Of a stretch of DNA of 64,000 nt, positions 35,684-45,100 are shown piece after piece; the stretch's first letter is position 1; each line of letters opens with the position of its first letter. Below the pieces are notes generated by a model, which worked only from the letters and a program-made list of their open reading frames with translations, searched no databases and was not told the origin of the DNA. Both the position numbers and the translations under genes were made by a program. Origin of the DNA: Marivirga tractuosa DSM 4126 (lineage in GTDB: Bacteria; Bacteroidota; Bacteroidia; Cytophagales; Cyclobacteriaceae); NCBI RefSeq assembly GCF_000183425.1, contig NC_014759.1, forward strand, positions 1,674,001-1,738,000, read 5' to 3'.

Positions 35684-36895
35684 TTAAAATTGGTTCTTTA
35701 GATTTTGAAAATCCTTTTTAAGCTTCTCATTTGTGATGGAAGAATAGGCATCAACAGTCACCTTTATACTTCCATGTCCTAATAATAGGCTTAGGGTTTC
35801 AATTGGAACAGCGTTATTTAAAATAATGGTAACGCTGAAGGATTTCCTTGCAAGGTGGAAATGCAGTTTCTTTTTGATTCCGCATACATCCTGAATCTCT
35901 TTCAGGTAGGCGTTTACTTTCTGATTGGAGGGAACAGGAATCAGCTTTTTCCTCTTTTTGCTGATTGGGTGGTGCTTATATTTCTCGATTATAGCTACTG
36001 CTTTGGGTAGCAAAGGTATCTTTATGCTTTTTTTAGTCTTTTGACGGGTTAGGTTTAGCCAAACTTCTCCGTCATCGGCAACCTCTAAATGCTGCTCGGT
36101 CAAGTTGTACACTTCGGTATAGGCTAGTCCAGAATAGCAGCTTAAAATAAATATGTCTCGAATGATATTGAGCCGTTCCATATCAAATTCTGCATGCTCG
36201 ATTTTATCGATTTCTGCTTGGGTTAGAAATTCTACAGGCTTCTTGGGCAGTTTAATGTTGAAATTATCAAATGGATATTTCTCTAAATAGCCTTTACGCA
36301 TGGAGATTCGTACTACTCTTGTAAAGCGTTGAAAGTGTTTATAACAGGTGGTTTGCGAATTACTATATCTAGTCTTCAGGAAATGGATGAACTGGTCTAA
36401 GAAGTCATAATCCAGTTCGAATAGCTGAATATCCTCTCGCTTGAATTTCACTTGTATAAATTTACCAAGTCGCTGCTTGGTCTGAGAATACTTGACCAGT
36501 GTGGGTTTAGAGTAATCGATTCCGATTAGTGATTCAATGTGATCCAGATATTCCTGAAAGGCTTGCATCAGGGTAGTACGCAGAGCCTCATCTCCTTGCA
36601 GCTTATCTTTTACTATGTGAGCATTGAATGGCTGTCCTTCCAGCAGTAAGCGGTTGACTATTTTCAATACTTTGGTCTGAAGGGCGACTAGGTTTTGGTT
36701 GATGGCTTCAGCAGACAAGTCGCCACCTATTATCTTTTTTCTTCTCTTATCCCATTTACCTGCCAGCACAAAGTGACCAGTAGAAATTTGCACTGATGTA
36801 TTTGCTGCATGAATACGCAGATAAATAGGGCATTCTCGGTGCTTATTTTGCTTACTTTTTACTAGCCAGAATGATGTTTTTACTCGATTTTCCAT
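35684..36895 (-). CDS. Tyrosine recombinase (site-specific integrase)
   Basis: A 403-aa integrase of the common Bacteroidota type. An N-terminal arm-binding domain lies at about 1-95, a SAM-like core-binding domain at about 105-200 and the catalytic domain at about 215-390. Catalytic residues visible are H347 and R350 in HLARKSF, H374 in LLGHGSI and Y384 in DAYSSI. The usual first Arg is replaced in SGLAYTEV, as in many Bacteroidota integrases. It is 320 bp from ssrA and reads away from it, so it should act on the ssrA att site. Confidence 0.94.
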   Translation of the reverse strand: MENRVKTSFWLVKSKQNKHRECPIYLRIHAANTSVQISTGHFVLAGKWDKRRKKIIGGDLSAEAINQNLVALQTKVLKIVNRLLLEGQPFNAHIVKDKLQGDEALRTTLMQAFQEYLDHIESLIGIDYSKPTLVKYSQTKQRLGKFIQVKFKREDIQLFELDYDFLDQFIHFLKTRYSNSQTTCYKHFQRFTRVVRISMRKGYLEKYPFDNFNIKLPKKPVEFLTQAEIDKIEHAEFDMERLNIIRDIFILSCYSGLAYTEVYNLTEQHLEVADDGEVWLNLTRQKTKKSIKIPLLPKAVAIIEKYKHHPISKKRKKLIPVPSNQKVNAYLKEIQDVCGIKKKLHFHLARKSFSVTIILNNAVPIETLSLLLGHGSIKVTVDAYSSITNEKLKKDFQNLKNQF

Positions 36896-37021
36896 GGTGA
36901 TTTTTTTAAAAACTAACTTTTGGTTTTCTGTAAATCACTGAAAAAGAGTGTAATAGGAGGAGGGAACTAACTTTGTATCATTTTCGGACACTTTTTTAAA
37001 ACTAGGTACAACAATTAGTCA
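36896..37021. promoter_or_regulatory. Integrase upstream region with candidate arm-type sites
   Basis: AACTAACT occurs at 36911-36918 and 36965-36972, and GTAAATCACTGA at 36930-36941. The same motifs with similar spacing lie 70-130 bp from the att core in IR-A (34541-34583 and 14001-14043). Shared short motifs beside both att arms and the int promoter are what arm-type integrase binding sites look like. Confidence 0.5.
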
Positions 37022-37224
37022 CTTTTTTTAGCCTTATAATTACTGTAATCCATCGCCCGCAACAGAAATAGTATGGACATGGATTTCATAGGATTAAAAG
37101 CAATAATCGTGGTTATAATGAAATGAAGGAGGAATTCCTGCAAAAACAGGAAAGGAATCAACCCCTGAAGAATGGTGTCCGAGACGCCATTTTTCAGTCA
37201 GGTTGGTTACTTTAGTGGAGTTGG
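37022..37224. repeat. Right copy of 203-bp inverted repeat IR-B
   Basis: Exact reverse complement of 34663-34865. Its last 10 bp are the 3' end of the tmRNA gene. Confidence 0.95.
37215..37224 (+). other. attR core (ssrA 3' end)
   Basis: GTGGAGTTGG here encodes the 3' strand of the tmRNA acceptor stem. It is a direct repeat of the core at 13912. Confidence 0.85.
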
Positions 37225-37614
37225 AGGGATTCGAACCCTCGTCCGGATAAGGAAACGATGCATCTTCTACATGCTTAGTTACTAATTAGGTTTTCGAGCC
37301 TGTTATGGAAAGTAACAGTCCTGTTGCAGGCCTTAGCTATTTGAGTTTCGCAATGGCTTAATAGCATCACCACGCTAGTTTCTCCTTTCGACACTCCTTG
37401 ACCGCTCCCGGAAAAACGAAGGAACGAGGAATGTGGCTGGGGAATCCTTTTGGGGACTCAACCCTTAAAGCTTTATCTTAATAAATTAAGATTATGCAGC
37501 CATGGCGTAATTAGATTCGCCAATTATAGTTGGAATGAATTACTTAAGGATGTACATTCTCCACCCTGCATGCTAATACATAATTCACACTTACCGTCAA
37601 TACCGGTCAACCCC
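37216..37614 (-). ncRNA. ssrA: Transfer-messenger RNA (tmRNA)
   Basis: About 399 nt. The 5' end GGGGTTGACCGG pairs with the 3' end CAACTCC(A) in a 7-bp acceptor stem with the G-U pair at position 3 seen in other tmRNAs. The T-arm is GAGGGTTCGAATCCCTC. CCA is not encoded. The tag frame is at 37521-37492 on the minus strand and reads GESNYAMAA then TAA, close to the Cytophaga tag. It rescues stalled ribosomes and tags the peptides for proteolysis. The island is inserted in its 3' end; the mature RNA sequence is preserved. Confidence 0.96.
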
Positions 37615-37822
37615 ATATGTCAATTAATTGCTGCTTCCTTTTGAAGGACTGCAAAAATACAACTTAATTAAAGAATCTCATCATATTAGTCTGTTATACA
37701 CGATATATTTAACAAATAGATACGTTAAATTTTATTATTTCCATAACACTCTTTCAATCAGTCATATAAAAATTGTTTTAGATTTTTTACAATCCAGGGT
37801 TTACATTCCCAATCATTCTTCC

Positions 37823-37830
37823 TACCTTTG
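37823..37830 (+). promoter_or_regulatory. -7 box of ffs promoter
   Basis: TACCTTTG matches the Bacteroidota TAnnTTTG -7 element, a few bases before the first base of the SRP RNA hairpin. The -33 partner is weak. Confidence 0.6.
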
Positions 37831-37833
37831 CAT

Positions 37834-37926
37834 CGGCAAATCGGCACGACCAGCTCCTGCTGAACTCCCCCAGGACCGGAAGGTAGCAAGGGTAGGCGGT
37901 CGTAGCGGTGCGATGTTGATTTGCCA
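37834..37926 (+). ncRNA. ffs: Signal recognition particle RNA, small bacterial type
   Basis: About 93 nt. The conserved apical domain is visible: CCCCAGGACCGGAAGGTAGC with its GGAAG tetraloop region and the asymmetric AGCA side. The ends GGCAAAT and ATTTGCC close the long hairpin. A TACCTTTG -7 box (37823-37830) lies just upstream. The RNA binds Ffh and drives co-translational membrane targeting. Confidence 0.93.
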
Positions 37927-38312
37927 TTTTTACTTCCTTTCCATTTCTACCTACCATTTTTTTCCTAATTATTCTCGCTTGTAGGTTCAATATGTCAGAC
38001 ATTAGTATTTGAACACTGGTAAACCAAGCTCGTATTGATTTGCCCTCAAAAATTAAAACTATCGGTCAATTCTGAATGTCAGACATTCGAGCTTCTTCAA
38101 GAAATATTAATGCACAGACATTTTCAATGTCTGACATAAGCACTGATTCCACTTTGGTAGTTTATGGTAATTACTAAATAGATGATTGCCCGTTTTTATT
38201 CTTTGTTGTTTATCAGTCCGCATAACAAAGCTGAAAGGTTTCTAATAAGACATTTTCAGATTAAAACATTACCTTTGCGCAAGATTAATTGAACTCAAAA
38301 ATAACCTTACCA
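37927..38312. promoter_or_regulatory. Upstream region of the transaldolase gene with three identical-core palindromes
   Basis: ATGTCWGACAT occurs three times, at 37992-38002, 38076-38086 (extended to the palindrome GAATGTCAGACATTC) and 38127-38137. A TACCTTTG -7 box lies at 38270-38277, followed by the transaldolase start at 38313. The palindromes look like binding sites for a dimeric regulator of the downstream gene or of ffs; the protein is unknown. No gene is seen in the 386 bp. Confidence 0.55.
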
Positions 38313-38969
38313 ATGAAATTTTTTATTGATACCGCAAACTTAAACGAAATCAAAGAAGCCTATGACATGGGTGTTTTGGATGGCGTAACCACCAACCCTA
38401 GCCTTATGGCTAAAGAAGGCATCACTGGAGATGCTAACATCAAAGCCCATTACAAAGCTATTTGCGATATCGTGGATAACAATGTTAGTGCAGAAGTAAT
38501 TGCTACTGACTACGAAACCATGATGAAAGAGGGCCGAGAGCTTGCTAAAATCGATGACAAAATCGTAGTAAAAGTTCCTATGATCAAAGATGGTGTTAAA
38601 GCCATCAAGCAATTCTCAGCTGAAGGCATTAGAACCAATTGTACTTTGGTGTTTTCTTCTGGTCAGGCATTATTGGCTGCTAAAGCAGGTGCTTCTTATG
38701 TTTCCCCATTCATAGGTAGATTAGATGACATTTCTACTGATGGCTTGACTTTAATTGAAGATATCATCCGGATTTATGATAACTATGCTTATGAAACTGA
38801 AGTTTTAGCTGCTTCTGTCCGTCATACTATGCACTTAATCGAATGTGCCAATATGGGTGCAGATGTAGTAACTTGTCCATTGAAAGTAATTACCGGATTA
38901 TTGAAACATCCACTTACGGATTCTGGTTTAGCTCAATTCTTAGCAGATCATAAGAAAGGAAATAGCTAA
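38313..38969 (+). CDS. fsa: Fructose-6-phosphate aldolase/transaldolase family protein
   Basis: A 218-aa TIM-barrel class I aldolase of the small transaldolase (TalC/FSA) type. I start at the ATG at 38313 ([16 protein letters not shown]), which matches family N-termini; a TTG eight codons upstream is less likely. [14 protein letters not shown] is near 23-36. The Schiff-base lysine lies in IVVKVPM near residue 86, and ANCTLVFS-like [13 protein letters not shown] follows. It could act as transaldolase in the pentose phosphate pathway or as fructose-6-phosphate aldolase, which the sequence alone does not settle. Confidence 0.93.
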   Translation: MKFFIDTANLNEIKEAYDMGVLDGVTTNPSLMAKEGITGDANIKAHYKAICDIVDNNVSAEVIATDYETMMKEGRELAKIDDKIVVKVPMIKDGVKAIKQFSAEGIRTNCTLVFSSGQALLAAKAGASYVSPFIGRLDDISTDGLTLIEDIIRIYDNYAYETEVLAASVRHTMHLIECANMGADVVTCPLKVITGLLKHPLTDSGLAQFLADHKKGNS

Positions 38970-38982
38970 AAGTTGAAATTGG

Positions 38983-39024
38983 AAATATGAAATATGAAAA
39001 ATTGCATCTTCATATTTCATATTT
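38983..39024. terminator. 16-bp AT-rich inverted repeat after the transaldolase gene
   Basis: AAATATGAAATATGAA (38983-38998) is followed, after a 10-nt loop, by its exact complement (39009-39024). It lies 14 bp after the stop codon and is probably a weak terminator or mRNA 3'-end stabiliser. Confidence 0.55.
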
Positions 39025-39043
39025 CTCCTCTCATATTTAAATT

Positions 39044-39247
39044 ATGTATATTATAAAAGTAAAAGGCAAAGCAAAAATACCTGATTATATCCAGCTTCGG
39101 GATGATAATTTTGTGCTAATTGCCTATTTTAGAGCTGACCGTCCGTTAAAAAATTTAGACAAATATGGATTGGAGGGCAAGGAAGAAGCCTTGCAAGAAG
39201 TTATAAATCAGTTACCTTTCGGTAAAATTCAAGCTTTGGATATTTAA
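39044..39247 (+). CDS. Small conserved hypothetical protein
   Basis: A 67-aa basic protein (MYIIKVKGKAKIPDYIQLRDDNFVL begins a beta-strand-rich fold; the end is LPFGKIQALDI). I recognise it only as a short conserved frame near ftsE in Cytophagales-like genomes, and that recollection is weak. It lies 43 bp before ftsE on the same strand and is probably co-transcribed with it. Confidence 0.65.
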   Translation: MYIIKVKGKAKIPDYIQLRDDNFVLIAYFRADRPLKNLDKYGLEGKEEALQEVINQLPFGKIQALDI

Positions 39248-39289
39248 ATAATTCCTAATCTGTGTAAATAAACCTTAGAATCTATAAAG

Positions 39290-40003
39290 ATGTCATCATT
39301 TTCCAACGAGCCCGTAATCCGCATTGAAAACGCTACAATCTTTCAGGAAGATAAAGCTATTTTAAGTGATATTTCCTTAAGTATTGGCAAGGGCGAATTT
39401 GTGTATCTAATAGGTAGAACAGGAAGTGGGAAAAGTTCACTGATGAAAACGCTCTATGCCGACCTGGATTTAAGATTGGGTCAAATGGAAGTGGCTGGAT
39501 TTAAAATCAATGGCATTAAGTCGAAGCAAATTGCACAACTTCGCAGGAAGATTAGTGTAATCTTTCAAGACTTCCAGCTTTTGGCTGACAGAACCGTTGC
39601 TGAGAACCTATATTTCGTGATGAAGGCTACTGGTTGGAAAGAAAAATCTAAAATGAAAACCCGCATGGCAGATGTTTTAATGCGTGTAGGTTTGGGAGCT
39701 GTTGATAATAAAATGCCTCATCAACTTTCGGGTGGTGAGCAACAAAGAGTGGTAATTGCCAGAGCATTAATAAATGAACCTGTCCTCTTAATTGCAGATG
39801 AGCCTACAGGAAACTTAGACCCTGAAGTTTCAGAAGGTATATTCAAACTATTCACTGACATTAACAAAAGTGGGACAGCCATTTTGATGGGAACACACGA
39901 CCACAGTTTTTTAGACACCCACCCCTCACGGGTATTAAAATGTCAGCAAGGTAAACTCTTAGATTCAGATCAAGAAGACTTCGATTTCAAGAGTAATTAT
40001 TAA
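39290..40003 (+). CDS. ftsE: Cell division ATP-binding protein FtsE
   Basis: A 237-aa ABC ATPase. Walker A is GRTGSGKS (42-49), with FQDFQLLADRTVAEN at the Q-loop, signature LSGGEQQR near 142-149, and Walker B LLIADEPTGNLDP. The pattern of Q-loop and signature is that of FtsE rather than LolD. With FtsX it forms an envelope complex that activates peptidoglycan hydrolases at the septum. ftsX is not adjacent in this window. Confidence 0.88.
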   Translation: MSSFSNEPVIRIENATIFQEDKAILSDISLSIGKGEFVYLIGRTGSGKSSLMKTLYADLDLRLGQMEVAGFKINGIKSKQIAQLRRKISVIFQDFQLLADRTVAENLYFVMKATGWKEKSKMKTRMADVLMRVGLGAVDNKMPHQLSGGEQQRVVIARALINEPVLLIADEPTGNLDPEVSEGIFKLFTDINKSGTAILMGTHDHSFLDTHPSRVLKCQQGKLLDSDQEDFDFKSNY

Positions 40004-40090
40004 ATAAATATACAACCATAACGGTTCAATTATATAAGTATATTTTATCTTGCTATATACACTGTTAATCGAATAGTCCCCTTTTCGAAC

Positions 40091-40110
40091 TACCTATATT
40101 TAGGTATTTT
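40091..40110 (+). terminator. Weak terminator after ftsE
   Basis: TACCTA-TATT-TAGGTA followed by a T-tract, about 90 bp after the ftsE stop. Confidence 0.5.
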
Positions 40111-40176
40111 TAGAATAAACGATATCATTATAGATTGATTTTCATTATCTTACTTATAAAAATTTAAGTATAGAAA

Positions 40177-42156
40177 ATGAAAAAACTTTACATCACACTC
40201 GCTTTAAACTTTATTGTATTGATAAGTTTCTCTCAGAAACTACCATTCCAAGGCTACTTAGAAGAATCTGGAGTACCAGTAAATGGTACCAGAACTTTCA
40301 ATTTTGAATTAACTGACTATGGATGGTCAGAGACGATAGCAAATGTCCCTATTGATAATGGGATTTACAATGTGGTGTTAGGAGAAATTACTTTACTACC
40401 AGACACATTATTCTCAAATTTAAATGAAACATCCTTAAATATTACAGTAGATAGCACAAACATAGGCAGTGTTACGCTTTACAAACCTTTAGTGAATGGC
40501 CAATCATTACTTGGAAATGAAGCCCCTTTAATAGTTAAAGGGCCAAATGGAGAAACAAAAGCAGAGCTTAATTACTTTGCAAATAATAATGCAGGGAGCC
40601 TAGTGTTAAACGGAGCCAATGATTCTACAAAAGTAATCTTAGGGTCAGCTGCAGGAGGTTATGGCGGATTTTTAGGGTTATATGATTCATTAAGAAATAT
40701 TGGAGCACAGTTAAGAGTAACCAATAAAGGCAGAGGAAATTTATATACTTATAATGAAAATCATAATAATGTAGGCTGGTTTGGAGGTATTGGAAATGAT
40801 GGCTTCTCACAATTAGTCTCCTATGACAGTACTGGAACTTTAAGCGGGGCTTTATTATTAGGGTCTTTTGCTGATGGAATATATCCTGAAGTTTATTTAG
40901 AAGGTGCTGCTCAAGCAAACTTCGGATTAGGTCGCTTTCGAGTAATTCAATTACCGGGTGGAGAAGAAACCACTCAACTAGAAATAAATAGATCAAATGG
41001 TGGTGGTCAAGCCAGATTACAAATTAGTCAAGACAATGGAGGTGCTGATCCAACTGGTGTTAGTGGTACATTAGATTTATTTGGTGATTCCTCTCCTAAT
41101 TTCCTATTTGGGTCTGCAAGCTGGGAAGATCATGATTTGGCGAATATGTCTGCTTATGGTTCCATCCCAGACGGTACTGGTTGGTATTATTCTGCTCTGG
41201 ATCTTGGTGCATCAAAAACTGGAGATGGTTCTCAGGAATATGGCTTTTTGAATTTTCATAATAACCAAAATGGTAATAGTTATAACACAGTTTCAATATC
41301 AGGAAACCTATACGAGTCTAGTGCTGGAGGTATAGATTTAAAAGATAGTTTAGGTACCACAACTGCAATTTTAGAGGCAAGAGGAAACGGCAATTCTGGT
41401 CAATTAAAATTAAGAGGAAATAATGGACTTGATATCGCTGCAGTTCAAAATAGAGGAGGAAATAGCGGTCAGGCAGTATTTTATGGAAATGATAGCGGCC
41501 TAAAAGCAGAAATTGGTTCATTTGGTGACAATTCTGGCTTTTTAATCACATACGGACAAAACGGTAATAAAAATGTACAATTAGACAGAGATCCTGGCAA
41601 CACAGACTTAGGGCAATTAACTCTATTTGGCGTAGATGGAATTACACCAAGAGTATTTGCGACCAGTGGTACTGACGGATTGAATGAATGGGGCTCAATT
41701 ACATTAGACAGTCCAACTGAACAGATTATATTAGATGGCCAGACAAGCACTATTACCGCCACAACAATCACTGCATCCTCAGATAGAAGACTAAAGAAGA
41801 ATATATCAACTCTTGAAAATTCTCTAGCTAATACATTAAGATTAAGAGGAACAACCTACTATTGGAAAAATGAGAATAGTTCAACGGAAAGACAGATCGG
41901 ATTAATTGCGCAGGAAGTGGAAGAAGTTTATCCTGAATTTGTTCATACGGATGCAGAGGGAAAGAAATCAGTAAATTATTCGCAGATGACTGCTGTTTTA
42001 ATTGAAGCCATTAAGGAATTAAATGCTAAAGTTGTTGAACTAGAAAAAGAAAATGACACTTTAACTTCTGCACTCAATGAAACTATGGAGTTATCAAAGA
42101 AAATTGATAAGCTGGAAAAACTATTATTGAATGACCAAAAAGTAGCTTCAAATTAA
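40177..42156 (+). CDS. Secreted protein with C-terminal S74 intramolecular chaperone domain
   Basis: A 659-aa protein with a signal peptide (LNFIVLISFSQ). A central low-complexity beta-rich region of Gly/Asn repeats (for example GNGNSGQLKLRGNNG) runs over about 130-530. The C-terminal part at about 535-640 is a peptidase S74/chaperone-of-endosialidase domain (SSDRRLKKNISTLENSL, then IGLIAQEVEEVYPEF). That domain trimerises tail-spike-like proteins and then cleaves itself off. A coiled coil and QKVASN end the protein. It is probably a trimeric surface fibre. It is followed after 36 bp by the LRR gene. Confidence 0.88.
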   Translation: MKKLYITLALNFIVLISFSQKLPFQGYLEESGVPVNGTRTFNFELTDYGWSETIANVPIDNGIYNVVLGEITLLPDTLFSNLNETSLNITVDSTNIGSVTLYKPLVNGQSLLGNEAPLIVKGPNGETKAELNYFANNNAGSLVLNGANDSTKVILGSAAGGYGGFLGLYDSLRNIGAQLRVTNKGRGNLYTYNENHNNVGWFGGIGNDGFSQLVSYDSTGTLSGALLLGSFADGIYPEVYLEGAAQANFGLGRFRVIQLPGGEETTQLEINRSNGGGQARLQISQDNGGADPTGVSGTLDLFGDSSPNFLFGSASWEDHDLANMSAYGSIPDGTGWYYSALDLGASKTGDGSQEYGFLNFHNNQNGNSYNTVSISGNLYESSAGGIDLKDSLGTTTAILEARGNGNSGQLKLRGNNGLDIAAVQNRGGNSGQAVFYGNDSGLKAEIGSFGDNSGFLITYGQNGNKNVQLDRDPGNTDLGQLTLFGVDGITPRVFATSGTDGLNEWGSITLDSPTEQIILDGQTSTITATTITASSDRRLKKNISTLENSLANTLRLRGTTYYWKNENSSTERQIGLIAQEVEEVYPEFVHTDAEGKKSVNYSQMTAVLIEAIKELNAKVVELEKENDTLTSALNETMELSKKIDKLEKLLLNDQKVASN

Positions 42157-42192
42157 TTGAACATTTTTTTTAATTGATTTAACATCAAGCTT

Positions 42193-45100
42193 ATGAAACG
42201 AATTTTAATATTTTTTATATTCAGCATTTTATTAGGTAGTCAATTTCTGATTGCTCAAGAGCAAAAAAGGTATAACTACGGAAACATTGCAACTAAGATA
42301 GAAAGTGGTAATGTAAGCATGCAGGTATCATCTTCTTCTTATAATACACAAAACCTACAGTCTGGAAGCTTTAAATCAAAGCAAGGGTTCTTATCTATTT
42401 TAGCAAGTAGTAATTTTGCAGACTCCTTAGCATTAGTTGATTTATATAATGCGACTAATCCTGGTGACACTACTTGGAATGTTTCAACTGGTTGGCTTAC
42501 TGCTCCTTTAAATGAATGGCATGGAATAGGACTAAATGCTGAAGGAAGAGTAAATTATCTAGACTTAAACAATAACAATTTGACCGGAACTTTACCGGAA
42601 AGTTTAAAAAACTTAGATTCGCTAGAATCCTTCTTTTTTTATGGTAATGCAAATCTTGAAGGTAACCTATTCGACTTTCTTGTAAACTATCCGAATCTTG
42701 TCAGTGTAGTCACGCATGATTGTAATTTTACGGGAACAATATTGCCTGAAGCATTCCATCCAAATCTTTCAGAAATTAGATCTTTCAATAACCAATTGAC
42801 AGGGTCAATTCCCGCAGAGATCAGCAACGCTACAAATTTGGTAGAAATTAATTTATCTGGAAATCAATTAGAAGGTGCTATTCCAGCTGAAATCGGATCA
42901 CTTGCAGCTTTATTTGAACTTTCACTTGGACAAAACAAGTTAAGCGGAGCAATTCCTACGGAAATAGGGAATCTTACAGGTCTTAGATTCTTAAATTTAG
43001 CGAATGATAGCTTGAGTGGCAACATTCCAGTATCATTAGGCCAATTGGATAACTTAGAAGAATTGAACCTCAGTGGAAACTACTTAACTGGTAATATTCC
43101 TGAAGAGATTGGACAATTGTCTAATCTTCGAAACCTATTTTTAAATAATAACCAATTATCAGGACAGGTACCTGCCTCTTTAGTGAATTTAGGAGCTCTT
43201 GAAGCATTTATTATATACCAAAACCAGCTAGAGGGAACTTTACCCGATATTCTGCACCTGCCAGCTCTTAGAGATTTTGATGTTTGGGGTAATGGAAAGC
43301 TTTTTGTAGAAATCCCAGACGATTTAGGAACCTTAACCAACCTTAACACTTTTGCAATAGGAGCTACAGTTGCCAACAGAGGAGAGTTTCCAGAAGGCTT
43401 TTATCAGTTGACCAACCTAGTTCGATTAGATTTGGGAGGTCAGCAGTTCACTGGAAGTCTTACTTCAGCGGTAGCAAATTGGACAAATCTAGATAATATC
43501 TACTTATGGCAAAATCAACTAAACGGAGCACTTCCACAAGAGTTTACTAGCATTTCCACTTTAAGAACGCTTGACATAAATCAAAACTCCTTTACTTCTA
43601 TTCCTGATTTTTCAGCAACTAATATTGTTCAATTAAGCGTAATTGGAAATAGACTTAGTTTTAATAGCTTAATTCCAAATTTAGGATTAGCTGAGTTCAT
43701 TTTCAGAAACCAAAGAAGAGTTGAAGAAGATCAAGATGTGCAACTAAACATAGGAGAAAATTATGAAATAACAACTTCCATGCAAGATCAGGAAGGAAAC
43801 CAGTATACATGGGTTTTCAATAATGATACAATAGCAACTGATCAACTCAATTTAACTGTAAACAACTTTTCCATAGCTAATTCAGGAAGTTACAGGCTGC
43901 TTGCTACTCATCCTGATATCGCTGATTTCTTCATAAGTTCAGGATTCACTAATTTAAAAATCAATGGTGAGCCTAGGACTTGGTATGTTGATAATCGACC
44001 TAATACGGCAAAAGATTTTAACAGTCTATACCAAGCCATATATGCAAGTAAAGCTAATGACACTATTTACATTGCAGGTTCACCTGAACCCTATCAAACC
44101 TCAGGTGGTTTACTTTTAAATACTCCCAGAGTAATCTATGGCCCAGGATACTTTTTAGACCGAAATGAAGGACTGCAATTCAATACTGATCCCGCAATCA
44201 TAGGCGATGGATTAACATTAGCCCCAGGTTCTGATGGAACACAAATCTATGGGGTAAGCTTTAGTGCACCTGTTCGTCTTAACAATACCTTTTTTACAGA
44301 AGGAGATACCCTGAAAAATATTGGTTTTATTGGAAACCGATTCTTAGAAGGTAGCAATTTTGGTTTTGTAAGTCACATAGATGGACTAACATTTAAAGGA
44401 AATTACAACCCAATTTTTGCATTCTATATCACTGATGCACAAGGAGAACAGAGTGGGCTCTATGCCAGTTATGAGAATTTTGATGTTTCTAATAATATTA
44501 ACATTAGCGTTAGACCATTCAACTTTCAGTTTGCAACATCTGCAAACAACAATGGCATGGACAACATAGTATTCTCCCACAACCTCATTGATACAATTGC
44601 AAATATTAATGATGCTGTATTCGAAAACAATATTATTAAAACACATAGCTCAAGCGGCAATACATTTAATAACAACATTGATTATGCAGATAATCTGTTT
44701 GAAAATACTTCTGGTAATTTTAATGTAGATAATGATTTCACACCTATCGACACTGGATTACCACAAGGTCCTTTTTCCGGGGAAGATCCATATCAATTAA
44801 GTGGTTTGCCTCCAATTCCATCCATCAACAACATCCAAATTGGCAGCAGACTTTCAGCCATTGTGAATGTCAAGAGCAATAATCAAAACAATATACAGCG
44901 CCTTAGGTATCAATACAGGAGAAACAACCAAGCCTCCTCGCCATTTAGCGTGCGAGGATTCGAAGCCAGCCCGCAAGTGGAAGTAGAGTTTTTACCTAAT
45001 CGCAGTGTAATTCAACCAAATCAAACCTATGATTTGATATTTATTGCCATAGACGAGACTGGTAAAAGAAGTCACAGAACCTATATTCCGTATGAAGCAA

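Larger units (their letters stand above)
13912..37224. mobile_element. 23.3-kb genomic island integrated in the ssrA 3' end
   Basis: The island is bounded by direct 10-bp copies of GTGGAGTTGG (13912-13921 and 37215-37224). The right copy is the end of the tmRNA acceptor stem. It carries a tyrosine integrase near the right end, a serine recombinase, a primase-like protein, an XRE regulator, a type I restriction-modification operon and several defence-type genes. tmRNA 3' ends are classic integration sites. Two nested inverted repeats and an internal inverted att copy show it is not a simple single insertion. I see no conjugation genes, so it is probably mobilised in trans or defective. Confidence 0.9.

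Noticed and set aside
37216..37260. tRNA gene suggested by the TTCGAATCCC T-arm
   Set aside because: No D or anticodon arm follows; the sequence is the tRNA-like 3' half of tmRNA, whose 5' end is at 37614.
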